Below, one piece after another: positions 26,976 through 34,436 of a stretch of 42,394 bases of DNA. How positions within the stretch are numbered: position 1 is the stretch's first letter; every line of letters starts with the position of its first letter. The stretch covers positions 1 through 42,394 of the forward strand of contig NZ_AKJE01000027.1 in assembly GCF_000282495.1 (NCBI RefSeq). The letters run 5' to 3'. Below the pieces are notes generated by a model. That model was not told the origin of the DNA and ran no database searches. It saw only the letters and a program-made list of their open reading frames with translations. This DNA comes from Pseudomonas sp. GM79 (GTDB taxonomy: Bacteria > Pseudomonadota > Gammaproteobacteria > Pseudomonadales > Pseudomonadaceae). The translations under genes were made by a program, and so were the position numbers.

Positions 26976-27608
26976 ATGGGACATACGCTGAAGATTTTGG
27001 GTCGGGCCTCGTCAATCAACGTCAGAAAAGTCCTGTGGACCTGCGACGAACTGGGCGTTTCCTACGAACGCGAAGACTGGGGCAGCGGTTTCGCATCGAC
27101 CCAGAGCCCGGAATTTCTCCAGCTCAACCCCAATGCACAAGTGCCGGTCCTCATCGACGAAGCCGGCGTGCTGTGGGAGTCCAATACCATTTGCCGGTAC
27201 CTGGCCGGCAAACACCAGAACACTGACCTGTTGCCCATCGAACCGGCGGCGCGCGCTCGCGTGGAGCAGTGGATGGACTGGCAAGCCACCGAACTCAACC
27301 CGTCGTGGGGCTACGCATTTTTTGCGCTGGTCAGGCAATTGCCGAACTTCCAGGACTCGCAGCGGATTGCTGATGGCGTTCGCGGCTGGAACGCGAAGAT
27401 GGGCATCCTCGAACAGCAACTCGCGGCGACCGGTGCATATGTCGCCGGGCTGCAGTTCACACTGGCCGATATCCTCATCGGATTGTCGGTCAACCGCTGG
27501 CGGATGACCCCGATGGAACGCCCGAACTACCCCGCCGTCGACGCCTATTGCCAACGGCTGGCGTTGCGGCCGGGGTTCATGGAACACGCCTGTAACGGCG
27601 TGCCTTGA
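26976..27608 (+). CDS. Glutathione S-transferase family protein, GstB-like
   Basis: A 210-residue GST. The N-terminal thioredoxin-like domain opens LKILGRASSINVRKVLWTCDELG, with the glutathione-site segments NPNAQVPVL and WESNTICRYLAG. The all-helical C-terminal domain contains ARARVEQWMDWQATELNP and ends around TLADILIGLSVNRW with the conserved N-capping Asp. The pattern is close to E. coli YliJ/GstB, which acts on halogenated or dicarbonyl-type electrophiles; the substrate here is unknown. A GGAGAA ribosome site precedes the ATG. It follows gntR by 67 bases on the same strand and may be partly co-transcribed. Confidence 0.9.
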   Translation: MGHTLKILGRASSINVRKVLWTCDELGVSYEREDWGSGFASTQSPEFLQLNPNAQVPVLIDEAGVLWESNTICRYLAGKHQNTDLLPIEPAARARVEQWMDWQATELNPSWGYAFFALVRQLPNFQDSQRIADGVRGWNAKMGILEQQLAATGAYVAGLQFTLADILIGLSVNRWRMTPMERPNYPAVDAYCQRLALRPGFMEHACNGVP

Positions 27609-27640
27609 TTTCCCCCCCGGCCCAGTTCAAGCGCGAAACC

Positions 27641-27730
27641 TGTGGGAGCGGGCTTGCCCGCGATAGCGGAATGTCAGTCAACGAATGTGTTGAATGTGAC
27701 GCCGCCATCGCGGGCAAGCCCGCTCCCACA
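27641..27730. repeat. REP doublet (REPIN), copy 5, variant arms
   Basis: Arms TGTGGGAGCGGGCTTGCCCG and CGGGCAAGCCCGCTCCCACA enclose a spacer of about 44 bases. The GCCCGCGAT end replaces the GCTCGCGAA of copies 1-4, marking a second REP subtype. Confidence 0.92.
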
Positions 27731-27732
27731 TG

Positions 27733-27893
27733 GATTGCGGTCTGCAAGCATCCCTAACAACGCCTGCACCGCTGCCGAAGGTGCGTTGTCGGGCGCGACC
27801 ACCAAGGCAAACTCCCGCTCGATGGCGCGGTTTCAGGTACGGATTGATCAGCGGACAAGCGTGAAAGCGGCGTTGGCTGCGGAGTTGGCGTAA
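27733..27893 (-). pseudogene. Possible remnant of a gene 3' end (LysR-like)
   Basis: On the minus strand two frames carry protein-like sequence that only joins through a frameshift: CPLINPYLKPR, then IEREFALVVAPDNAPSAAVQALLGMLADRN. The second piece resembles the C-terminus of a LysR-type effector domain and runs into REP copy 5 with no stop of its own. There is no start codon or N-terminal domain. I read this as a decayed gene end trapped between REPs; it could also be chance coding-like sequence. Confidence 0.3.
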
Positions 27894-27906
27894 GGCTTGA
27901 AATCAT

Positions 27907-27998
27907 TCGCGAGCAAGCCCGCTCCCACAGGAGATCTCGTGTGAACACAACATTTTGCGAACACCAAAAATCAGATGTGGGAGCGGGCTTGCTCGCGA
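27907..27998. repeat. Outward-facing REP pair, copy 6
   Basis: CGAGCAAGCCCGCTCCCACA (left) and TGTGGGAGCGGGCTTGCTCG (right) are in the opposite mutual order to copies 1-4, separated by about 46 bases. Confidence 0.9.
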
Positions 27999-28037
27999 AG
28001 GCGGCAGTTCAAACACTACAGAAACATCAGACAAAAA

Positions 28038-29051
28038 TTACAAACTCTCACTCACCTTCGTAGCCACCTCCCCCGGCACCCAGGCCTTCCACACCTGCGG
28101 CTGATCGCGCAAAAACGCTTCGGCCACCTGACGCGGTTGCTGGCGTTTTTCGCTCATCTGCCCGAGGGTCTGGTTCAGCAGATTGATCGGCAAATCGACC
28201 TTTTCGAAGAACGCCACCAGGTCCGGGTACTGCGCCTTGAACGGTGCCGACACACCGATGGCCAGGCTGGCCGGCATCGAACGTGTGCCCTTGGGGTTCG
28301 GGTTGTTGGCATCGGCCAGGGTCTTCCAGGCTTGCGCATCGAACGGCGGCTCTTCGAGTTTCACCAGCTTGAAGCGGCCCAGCAGTGGCGTCGGCGACCA
28401 GTAGTAAAACAGCACCGGTTTGCCACGGCGGATCGATGAAGCGACCTCGGCATCCAGCGCCGCGCCGGAACCGGTGCGGAAGTTGACGTAGCTCGCAGTC
28501 AGGTCATAGGCCTTGAGTTTCTGGCTGTTGACGATCTCCGACGTCCAACCGGTCGGGCTGTTGAGGAAGCGTCCGCGGCTAGGGTCTTCGGGGTCGCGGA
28601 ACACGTCCTTGTAGCGCGCCAGGTCGGCGACGGATTTCAGCTCCGACGCCAAAGGTTTAATGCCGCGTTCCGGGTCGCCCTTGATCACATATTCCGGCAC
28701 CCACCAACCTTCGGTGGCGCCTTTGACCGTGTCGCCCAAACCAAACACTTTGCCCTCCGATGCCGCCTTGACCCAGGCCGGACTGCGCCCCGCCCACTCT
28801 TCGCCGATCACTTGAATATCGTTCTTGGCCAACGCGGCTTCGAGGCTGACGGTACTGCCCGGCAAAGTGTCAGTCGGGTAGCCGTAACCTTTCTCGACGA
28901 TCAACCGCAGGATCTCGGTGATCAGGCTGCCACTTTCCCAGGTGATGTCACCAAAGTGGATGGGCGTGGTTTTTTCTGCGGCCGGAACGTGCCCAGCCAC
29001 AAGGCTCAGGGCCAGCAGCGAACTGCCGAGCAGGGTTTTGATCGATCTCAT
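28038..29051 (-). CDS. Glycine betaine/choline-type ABC substrate-binding protein, orphan
   Basis: A 337-residue periplasmic binding protein of the OpuAC/ProX type. The signal peptide MRSIKTLLGSSLLALSLVAGHVPA precedes the mature domain, which has ITWESGSLITEILRLIVEKGYG, EEWAGRSPAW and TEGWWVPEYVIKGD. These aromatic-rich loops, in relatives, build the box that holds quaternary ammonium ligands. No permease or ATPase gene is next to it. Instead its ATG overlaps the stop of an ECF sigma factor gene by the four-base ATGA, with GAGG upstream, so translation of the two is coupled. Downstream is only REP and remnant sequence. The ligand is inferred, not proven. Confidence 0.87.
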   Translation of the reverse strand: MRSIKTLLGSSLLALSLVAGHVPAAEKTTPIHFGDITWESGSLITEILRLIVEKGYGYPTDTLPGSTVSLEAALAKNDIQVIGEEWAGRSPAWVKAASEGKVFGLGDTVKGATEGWWVPEYVIKGDPERGIKPLASELKSVADLARYKDVFRDPEDPSRGRFLNSPTGWTSEIVNSQKLKAYDLTASYVNFRTGSGAALDAEVASSIRRGKPVLFYYWSPTPLLGRFKLVKLEEPPFDAQAWKTLADANNPNPKGTRSMPASLAIGVSAPFKAQYPDLVAFFEKVDLPINLLNQTLGQMSEKRQQPRQVAEAFLRDQPQVWKAWVPGEVATKVSESL

Positions 29052-29596
29052 GCGGACCTCTGGGTCAGGGGTGGTCGGTTCAAGGGTTCGTTGGCGCTGT
29101 GCTGGGCGCACAGTGCCTGGGAGCGGGTCATGTAGACGCTGACCGAACGCTGGGAAATGCCCAGTTCGGCGGCGATTTGTGGGTAGGTCAGGCCATCGAT
29201 TCGCGACAACAGGAAGGCTGCCCTGACCTTGCCCGGAAGGCGCGCGAGGGTCCGATCAAGGCGCGTCAGGGTCTGGGAAAACTGCGCCAGGTCTTCAGGC
29301 GATGGCCCTCCGAGCGGGTCAATCGGCGATAGCTGATCGAGGTGCTGGCGTTCCAGGTCGCGACGACGCCACAGCTGATAAATCAACCGATGGGCAATGG
29401 TGGTGAGCAAGGCGCGAGGTTCGCGAATGGGCGTCAGAGCTGGCGATTCGAGCAACTGCACGAAGGTCTCGGCAGCAATGTCTTCGACGCTGGGACTGGC
29501 CCCCAGATATCGGCGCAGCCGTGTGCACAGCCAGGCGTAGTGGGCGCGGAACAATCCGCCCACATCGTTGCGATGGGAAAGGTCGGCGCCGGACAT
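29048..29596 (-). CDS. ECF RNA polymerase sigma factor (FecI-like)
   Basis: A 182-residue extracytoplasmic-function sigma factor. Region 2 spans roughly 12-80, with FRAHYAWLCTRLRRYLG, DIAAETFVQLLES and EPRALLTTIAHRLIYQLWRRRDLER. Region 4 has LPGKVRAAFLLSRIDGLTYPQIAAELGISQRSVSVYM, a helix-turn-helix for the -35 element. The pattern resembles iron-type FecI sigmas, which normally sit beside a FecR anti-sigma gene and a TonB receptor gene. Neither is present; the coupled partner is a periplasmic binding protein. GGAG precedes the ATG. The upstream region is unusually AT-rich with an ATTCATT inverted repeat. Confidence 0.9.
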   Translation of the reverse strand: MSGADLSHRNDVGGLFRAHYAWLCTRLRRYLGASPSVEDIAAETFVQLLESPALTPIREPRALLTTIAHRLIYQLWRRRDLERQHLDQLSPIDPLGGPSPEDLAQFSQTLTRLDRTLARLPGKVRAAFLLSRIDGLTYPQIAAELGISQRSVSVYMTRSQALCAQHSANEPLNRPPLTQRSA

Positions 29597-29665
29597 AGAG
29601 GCTCCATGGGTTAGGGGTCGCTGAATGTCCGGTGATCCGGTGGCGCGATCCTAGCAAGGAGGCTT

Positions 29666-29712
29666 ATTCATTAATAATACTTAAAATGAATTTTTATATT
29701 CCATAAATGAAT
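29666..29712. promoter_or_regulatory. AT-rich operator-like half-sites upstream of the ECF sigma gene
   Basis: ATTCATT (29666-29672) and AATGAAT (29685-29691) form a perfect 7-bp inverted repeat with 12 bases between, and a third half-site AATGAAT follows at 29706-29712. Start-to-start spacings of 19 and 21 bases are about two helical turns. The block lies about 70-115 bases upstream of the sigma start in the most AT-rich stretch of the window. Confidence 0.4.
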
Positions 29713-29740
29713 TTAAATAAGCGGCGTCTGATACATAGCT

Positions 29741-29805
29741 ATCGCGGGCAAGCCACGCTCCCACAAGTCCACCGAAATCCTGTGGGAGCGTGGCTTGCCC
29801 GCGAT
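29741..29805. repeat. REP inverted pair, copy 7, perfect 25-bp arms
   Basis: The outer 25 bases on each side are perfect inverse copies (ATCGCGGGCAAGCCACGCTC with its inverse), separated by 15 bases. The ACGCTC form differs from the CCGCTC of most copies. Confidence 0.9.
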
Positions 29806-29835
29806 TGATGGGATTGTTGGCACAAGCCTCAAGCC

Positions 29836-30627
29836 TCAGCGCAACCGCCCGTACCCCAATGCTTCGGCCTCCTGCTGATAATCGAGAATGACCTGATAGT
29901 CGCTTTCGGTGGCCGGCAACACTTCTTGCAGGCCGAGGATTTCCGCGACCTCGGGCAGCTCCTTCAACGTCTGATTCATCACCCGTCGAAGCTGTTCAGC
30001 CTGCTCATCGGTGGTGCCAGCGGCTGCGATGTAGGGCAACGTCGGGCTGAACGCCGTGCGCGCCAACACGCGCAGGCCTTCGACCTCTGCCTGGGCATGC
30101 TGCGCCAGATAGGCGAAGGTCACGCTGTCGATGGCGGCCAGGTCTGCCAGGTCATCACGCAGCCAACGCAGGCTTTCGCGGTGGCTGCCGCTAATGGCGA
30201 CGGTGGCAAAAAACTGCCCGTCGCGGTGCAGTGGCGCCAATCGGTGACGCAACAGGTTCATGCCACTGTTGGAGTCTTCGCCGTTGATCACACCGCGACT
30301 GCCCCGCAAGGCCGACAAGGTCCATCGCGGATCATCGGCACGCGTCAATAACAGGCTGCAATGGTTACCGCCATTGCTGTCTGGAAGTTCGTAACGAGGA
30401 CGACCGATAACCCGGACACGACCGCGTAAAGCCGTCATCAAGGGATAGCCGCAAGTCTGGGTCAGCAGCAGGTGCGGGGACAGCCAGAGGTCCATCAGCG
30501 ACAGCCCTTCGGCATCGAGGCGAGTGCTGCCGAGCTGTTCGAGAATCCGCACCAGCCAACGCTCGTTGGCCTGGCGAATCGACTCGGGAGCGACGTACAT
30601 CAGTAGTTCAGCGAGGTGTTGTGTCAT
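29836..30627 (-). CDS. PhnD-like substrate-binding protein without a signal peptide
   Basis: A 263-residue protein of the PhnD (phosphonate/phosphate-type) binding-protein fold. Recognisable parts are LLLTQTCGYPLMTALRGRVRVIGRP, TLSALRGSRGVINGEDSNSGMNLLRH, AISGSHRESLRWL, AAIDSVTFAYL and VLARTAFSPTLPYIAAAG. These are the lobe and hinge pieces around the ligand cleft. Unlike transport binding proteins it begins MTQHLAELLMYVAPES with no signal peptide, so it should stay in the cytoplasm. No transporter genes are near. The ATG at 30627 has GGAAG upstream; a longer reading would be made of REP sequence and is rejected. It lies downstream of the desaturase gene with REP copy 8 between. Confidence 0.82.
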   Translation of the reverse strand: MTQHLAELLMYVAPESIRQANERWLVRILEQLGSTRLDAEGLSLMDLWLSPHLLLTQTCGYPLMTALRGRVRVIGRPRYELPDSNGGNHCSLLLTRADDPRWTLSALRGSRGVINGEDSNSGMNLLRHRLAPLHRDGQFFATVAISGSHRESLRWLRDDLADLAAIDSVTFAYLAQHAQAEVEGLRVLARTAFSPTLPYIAAAGTTDEQAEQLRRVMNQTLKELPEVAEILGLQEVLPATESDYQVILDYQQEAEALGYGRLR

Positions 30628-30655
30628 TGAATCTTCCCATGCAACAAAAATCCCC

Positions 30656-30745
30656 TGTGGGAGCGGGCTTGCTCGCGAAGGGGTCATATCAGTCAATATT
30701 GATGTTGAATGACACACCGCCTTCGCGAGCAAGCCCGCTCCCACA
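30656..30745. repeat. REP doublet (REPIN), copy 8
   Basis: Same arms and spacing as copy 1. It lies between the desaturase stop and the PhnD-like start, both minus strand. Confidence 0.93.
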
Positions 30746-30762
30746 GGGGAACTCATTCGCAA

Positions 30763-31704
30763 TCAGTGAAACGGATGCCGTGGGCTGTCGATCGCCCTCA
30801 CCCCATGCTCGCGCATCAACTGAACATAACCCTGCACCAGAAACCCGCCACTGCGCGCCAGCCATTGCTCGCGGCGCGCACGATAGGCCCGTGGCAGGTC
30901 GTACCAGGGCAGGCCCGGCAAGTCGTGGTGCACCAGGTGCAAGTTGAGGTTCAGGAATAGCCAACGCCACGGCCATGCCGCTTCATTGATGACGGTGCGT
31001 TGCTCGGGTTGCACGTGGGGACGGTGTTCATAGTAGGAGCGGATCATCGCAATCGACAGCGCCGGCACGCTGATCAGCAACAGGTAATGCCAGACCGGCA
31101 GCACGCTGTAGCGGGCGATGAACGTCAGCATCAGCAGCGTCAGCGCACCGTGGGTAAGCCACATCAACCAGGCTTGGCGCTCACCCGCTTTTAGCCGTTG
31201 CAACTCTTCCCGGGCCAGCGCCAACAAGGCCAGTGGCGCACCGAGGACAAAGCGCCCGAGCACGGTTTTGTTCAGCCAGTGCAGGCCCTTTTCGAACAGA
31301 GAACTGCGCTGCCACTGTTCAGCGCTCAGGTAACGGCTTTCCGGATCGCGACCGGGAACGGTCAGGTCTTCATCGCGATGATGCAACAAATGACTGTCGC
31401 GGTACAGGGTGTAGGGATACCAGACCGCGAACGGCGCATAACCGAGGATTTTGTTCAGCGTTTGCCAACGGGTGGGATGGCCGTGCAGCAATTCGTGCTG
31501 CACCGACAACCACAACACCAACAGTGGAATCAGCAACAACGCGCTCCACCAAAGCCCCAATCGAGCGCTGCCCAGGACAATGCTGAACCAGCCGACATAC
31601 ACGCCGACCAACAGCAGCCAGGTCGGCCACTCGGTGCGAGCGGTCAAGCGTTGGCGCAGGGTTTCGATTTCTTCACGGTGTGCAGCATCAAAATAATGGG
31701 GCAT
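30763..31704 (-). CDS. Membrane fatty acid desaturase
   Basis: A 313-residue integral-membrane di-iron desaturase or hydroxylase. Three histidine boxes are intact: HELLHGH (70-76), HLLHHR (105-110) and HLVHH (256-260), each following hydrophobic stretches as in the fatty acid desaturase family. The substrate may be a phospholipid acyl chain or another lipid; the sequence does not decide. The ATG at 31704 (MPHYFD) is chosen over an upstream start at 31743 because relatives begin near there, with GAG about 8 bases upstream. REP copy 8 follows the stop. Confidence 0.9.
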   Translation of the reverse strand: MPHYFDAAHREEIETLRQRLTARTEWPTWLLLVGVYVGWFSIVLGSARLGLWWSALLLIPLLVLWLSVQHELLHGHPTRWQTLNKILGYAPFAVWYPYTLYRDSHLLHHRDEDLTVPGRDPESRYLSAEQWQRSSLFEKGLHWLNKTVLGRFVLGAPLALLALAREELQRLKAGERQAWLMWLTHGALTLLMLTFIARYSVLPVWHYLLLISVPALSIAMIRSYYEHRPHVQPEQRTVINEAAWPWRWLFLNLNLHLVHHDLPGLPWYDLPRAYRARREQWLARSGGFLVQGYVQLMREHGVRAIDSPRHPFH

Positions 31705-31789
31705 GGCTTTGCTCAGATCGGGAACCAGTCCCCCTCTGTGCAATGGCGCAGGGATTTCTTGCAGATTATCTGGTTATTTCGATAGGCCT

Positions 31790-31820
31790 GAAAAACAAGG
31801 AGCCCGAGGACTCGGGCTCC
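31790..31820 (-). terminator. Rho-independent terminator of the small basic-protein gene
   Basis: GGAGCCCGAG and CTCGGGCTCC form a perfect 10-bp stem with a two-base loop; on the minus strand it is followed by a T-rich tract. It begins 13 bases after the stop of the 36-residue gene. Confidence 0.88.
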
Positions 31821-31832
31821 GTTGACGCGGGA

Positions 31833-31943
31833 TCAGTGGCCGAACACGCCCACCTTCTTGGCCTTCTTGTCCGCACGTTTTTCATCGGCGGTTTTAGCCG
31901 GTTTCTTCTTTGCCGCTTTCTTTGAATCCATGCCTTTGGCCAT
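31833..31943 (-). CDS. 36-residue lysine-rich protein
   Basis: A very small, strongly basic protein starting MAKGMDSKKAAKKK; 14 of 36 residues are Lys and the end is KKVGVFGH. It has no signal peptide or membrane segment and could bind nucleic acid or be a ribosome-associated or otherwise disordered peptide; I recognise no family. Support for it being real: a GGAG ribosome site eight bases before the ATG, a strong terminator just after the stop, and a palindrome upstream. A longer reading to 32102 would overlap the divergent GNAT gene and is unlikely. Confidence 0.68.
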   Translation of the reverse strand: MAKGMDSKKAAKKKPAKTADEKRADKKAKKVGVFGH

Positions 31944-31958
31944 GATACATACTCCACT

Positions 31959-31973
31959 CATACGGGACGTATG
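31959..31973. promoter_or_regulatory. CATACG-GGA-CGTATG palindrome upstream of the small basic-protein gene
   Basis: Perfect 6-bp arms with a three-base centre, 15 bases before the ATG and just upstream of its ribosome site, in a 103-base divergent gap. It could be an operator for either gene. Confidence 0.35.
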
Positions 31974-32046
31974 ATCAGGTATACACCTATCGCGGCGCCC
32001 GCGTTCTTTTATAATCACCCGCTTTGCGCACTGACAGTCCAGGCCC

Positions 32047-32463
32047 ATGCCCAACACCCAGTACACCTTGCTCGACGAGCCGTTATGGCCGTTGATGAAC
32101 AAGTTTTACCGCGCCCACCAATCGTCGATGAAAGCAGTCCGCGACGCTCAATTGTGGGTCGCAAAACGCGAAGAGATCATTGCGGCGTTATGTTTGCGGC
32201 CAGTGGCCGGCGGGCATTGGCTGACCGGGCTGTTCGTCGACCCGCGCTGTCGCGAGCAAGGGATCGCCGCGACGTTGATCGCCCACGCCATCAAGCACCT
32301 CGAAGAACCCGTCTGGTTGTTCTGCCATCCGGATCTGCGTGGTTTTTATGAGCGTCGAGGTTTTACCTTCGACCCGCCCCTGCCCTACGCCATGGCTGAA
32401 CGGTTGAGCCGTTATGCGCGGAGCAAACCGATGATTGCGATGGGGCTGGAACCGAAGCACTAG
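32047..32463 (+). CDS. GNAT-family N-acetyltransferase
   Basis: A 138-residue short GNAT protein. The acetyl-CoA loop is VDPRCREQGIAATLIAHAIKHL (about 74-95), with WLTGLFVDP as strand 4, and the C-terminal part FCHPDLRGFYERRGFTFDPPLPYAMAERL. The loop RCREQGIAATL is a slightly altered Q/RxxGxG/A motif. Substrate unknown. It converges on the deformylase gene across REP copy 9 and is divergent from the 36-residue gene. Confidence 0.85.
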   Translation: MPNTQYTLLDEPLWPLMNKFYRAHQSSMKAVRDAQLWVAKREEIIAALCLRPVAGGHWLTGLFVDPRCREQGIAATLIAHAIKHLEEPVWLFCHPDLRGFYERRGFTFDPPLPYAMAERLSRYARSKPMIAMGLEPKH

Positions 32464-32481
32464 AGACTTGTGAAGATTAAA

Positions 32482-32571
32482 TGTGGGAGCGGGCTTGCTC
32501 GCGAAAGCAGTGTGTCAATCGACAGAGATGTCGGATGTGCCGGCCCCTTCGCGAGCAAGCCCGCTCCCACA
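32482..32571. repeat. REP doublet (REPIN), copy 9
   Basis: Same arms as copy 1, between the convergent stops of the GNAT and deformylase genes. Confidence 0.93.
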
Positions 32572-32593
32572 TTGGTTTTGAGGTGTTTTCGAA

Positions 32594-33133
32594 TCAGTCG
32601 TCCGCCGCAGGATCGAGATCCGGGAACATCACCTCGGTAAAGCCGAATTTGCTGAAATCACTGATGCGCGACGGGTATAGCCGGCCGATCAGGTGATCGC
32701 ATTCATGCTGCACCACCCGCGCATGAAATCCCGAGGCAATGCGTACGATCGGCTCGCCCTTGGGATCGAAGCCTTCATAACGAATCTGCTGATAACGATC
32801 CACCGCACCCCGCAGGCCCGGCACCGACAGGCAGCCTTCAAACCCCTCTTCAAGGGTCGGACTCAATGGAGTGATCAGTGGGTTGATCAGAATCGTCTGC
32901 GGCACCGCTTCGGCGTCCGGGTAGCGTTCGCTGTGTTCGAAACCAAAGATCACCAGTTGCAGGTCGACACCGATCTGCGGCGCGGCCAGGCCAACTCCGC
33001 CGACGCTTTCCATGGTCTGGAACATGTCGTCGATCAATTGCCACAACTCAGGGCTGTCGAACATTTCTGTCGGCACCGGTGGGGCAATGCGCAGCAGGCG
33101 TTCATCGCCCATTTTCAGAATTTCACGGATCAT
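32594..33133 (-). CDS. def: Peptide deformylase
   Basis: A 179-residue metalloenzyme that removes the formyl group from the starting Met of new proteins. All three motifs are intact: GVGLAAPQ (46-53), EGCLS (99-103, metal ligand C101) and HECDH (143-147, ligands H143 and H147 with catalytic E144). It lies beside yihY rather than the usual fmt gene, so it is probably the genome's second deformylase. Its ATG overlaps the yihY stop by the four-base ATGA, implying coupled translation. Confidence 0.93.
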   Translation of the reverse strand: MIREILKMGDERLLRIAPPVPTEMFDSPELWQLIDDMFQTMESVGGVGLAAPQIGVDLQLVIFGFEHSERYPDAEAVPQTILINPLITPLSPTLEEGFEGCLSVPGLRGAVDRYQQIRYEGFDPKGEPIVRIASGFHARVVQHECDHLIGRLYPSRISDFSKFGFTEVMFPDLDPAADD

Positions 33134-34074
33134 TTCAGGGCTTCGTCAGTGGTCGGCTTGATTGAGTGGTCCCGTCCCAATCCCGAAACGTGATGTTTGG
33201 GTTCTTCGGGCACTTTTTCGCCAGGTTTCTTGCCTTCGGATGACATGTGCTCGATCACTGCGTTCATTTCCGCGCCGAGCAACAGCACTGCGGCGGAAAT
33301 ATAGAAGTACAGCAGCAACACGATGATCGCGCCGATACTGCCATACATGGCGTTGTAATTGGCGAAAGCTTTGACATAGAGACCAAAGCCCAGCGAAGCG
33401 ATGATCCAGACCACCACAGACAACACCGCACCTGGGGTGATAAAGCGAAACTCTTGTTTGACGTCAGGCATGACGTAGTAAATCAGCGCCACCGCCATCA
33501 TCAACAGAACCACGATCACCGGCCAGCGAACGATGGTCCACACGGTCACGATAAAATCTTCGAGGCCCACTTGTGAGGCAATCCAACCCATCACCTGCGG
33601 CCCAAGCACCATCAGCGCGGCGGCAATCAGCAACATGCCGGCGATGCCAACGGTGTAGAAAATCGACAGCGGAAAACGTTTCCAGACCGGACGGCGTTCG
33701 ACCACGTCGTACGCGGCGTTCATCGCGCTCATCATCAGCCGCACACCGGCAGATGCGGTCCACAGGGCGATCACGATACCCACCGAGAGCAAGCCGCCCT
33801 TGGATTGCTGGAGCTGGTCGATCACCGGGTTCACCTGTTCCAGCGCCTGGGGTGGCAGGACCAGTTCCGATTGCAGGCGCAGCCAGGAGAAGAAGTCCGG
33901 CAAGTGCAGAAAACCGATCAGGGCGATCAGGAACAGGATGAAAGGGAACAGCGAGAACAGCATTTGATAGGCCAGCGCCGAGGCATAGGTCGACATCTCA
34001 TCGTCGATGAACTCGGTGACCGTGCGCATCATCACCCGATGCAGGGGCAAACCTTTCATGGTTGGAAAAAACAT
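33130..34074 (-). CDS. YihY/BrkB-family inner-membrane protein
   Basis: A 314-residue membrane protein with about six hydrophobic helices. Family signatures are [25 protein letters not shown] near the start, [90 protein letters not shown], and a charged cytoplasmic tail. Once called ribonuclease BN by mistake, the family's function is still unclear. The ATG at 34074 (MFFPTM) has AAGGAGA upstream. It is the first gene of a two-gene unit with def. Confidence 0.9.
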   Translation of the reverse strand: MFFPTMKGLPLHRVMMRTVTEFIDDEMSTYASALAYQMLFSLFPFILFLIALIGFLHLPDFFSWLRLQSELVLPPQALEQVNPVIDQLQQSKGGLLSVGIVIALWTASAGVRLMMSAMNAAYDVVERRPVWKRFPLSIFYTVGIAGMLLIAAALMVLGPQVMGWIASQVGLEDFIVTVWTIVRWPVIVVLLMMAVALIYYVMPDVKQEFRFITPGAVLSVVVWIIASLGFGLYVKAFANYNAMYGSIGAIIVLLLYFYISAAVLLLGAEMNAVIEHMSSEGKKPGEKVPEEPKHHVSGLGRDHSIKPTTDEALK

Positions 34075-34194
34075 TAGCGTCTCCTTTCGCCGCAAAAAGG
34101 TTGAAGTCATGGCGACTCAGGGGCCGTTTTCTACAACAAAGTAGCCTACTTGGCGACTTTGAAACAATCACAGGGTATCTCGCCTATCCAACAC

Positions 34195-34223
34195 AAAAAC
34201 GGCCATCTTCGGATGGCCGTTTC
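34195..34223. terminator. Terminator hairpin downstream of csbD
   Basis: ACGGCCATC and GATGGCCGT pair around a TTCG tetraloop, flanked by A and T runs. It lies about 20 bases after the csbD stop. Confidence 0.85.
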
Positions 34224-34244
34224 TGTTACTCGTCAAATGCCGGA

Positions 34245-34436
34245 TTACGCCTTATCAATGCCTTTTTTGAGAGCATCCTTGGCTTTGCCGACTGCTTGCT
34301 GGGTTTCGCCTTTCCTCTCCTGCGCCACGCCTTCGGAGCGCAGTTTTTCGTTGCCGGTGGCCTTGCCGATGCCTTGCTTGACGTTGCCGGCCGCTTCATT
34401 TGCCATGCCTTTAACTTTATCGCCAGTGCTGCCCAT
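34245..34436 (-). CDS. CsbD-family stress-response protein
   Basis: A 63-residue hydrophilic helical protein. The sequence MGSTGDKVKGMANEAAGNVKQGIGKATGNEKLRSEGVAQERKGETQQAVGKAKDAL is the typical CsbD pattern of repeating K-G-A-E/N-A-G units. Members are induced by general or osmotic stress in many bacteria; the molecular role is not known. An AGGAGA ribosome site precedes the ATG. It is a single-gene unit with its own terminator. Confidence 0.92.
   Translation of the reverse strand: MGSTGDKVKGMANEAAGNVKQGIGKATGNEKLRSEGVAQERKGETQQAVGKAKDALKKGIDKA

Larger units (their letters stand above)
27609..28037. other. 429-bp convergent intergenic region with REPs and a gene remnant
   Basis: The gap between the GST gene and the binding-protein gene holds REP doublet 5, a probable decayed coding fragment, and an outward-facing REP pair. 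No intact gene was found. Confidence 0.6.

Noticed and set aside
27642..27893. Plus-strand frame of 83 codons after the GST gene
   Set aside because: It starts inside a REP arm and encodes REP-derived sequence; the other strand carries the more protein-like remnant.
29660..29700. Fur box upstream of the FecI-like sigma gene
   Set aside because: The half-site ATTCATT does not give a convincing match to the 19-base GATAATGATAATCATTATC pattern.
29655..29725. AT-rich stretch as a horizontally acquired insertion
   Set aside because: It is only about 60 bases, lies in a promoter position, and the flanking genes have normal composition; a regulatory region is simpler.
30627..30762. N-terminal extension of the PhnD-like protein up to 30762
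   Set aside because: The extension is translated REP sequence (SPVGAGLLAK and SRASPLPQG), which recurs in many frames here and is not protein-coding.
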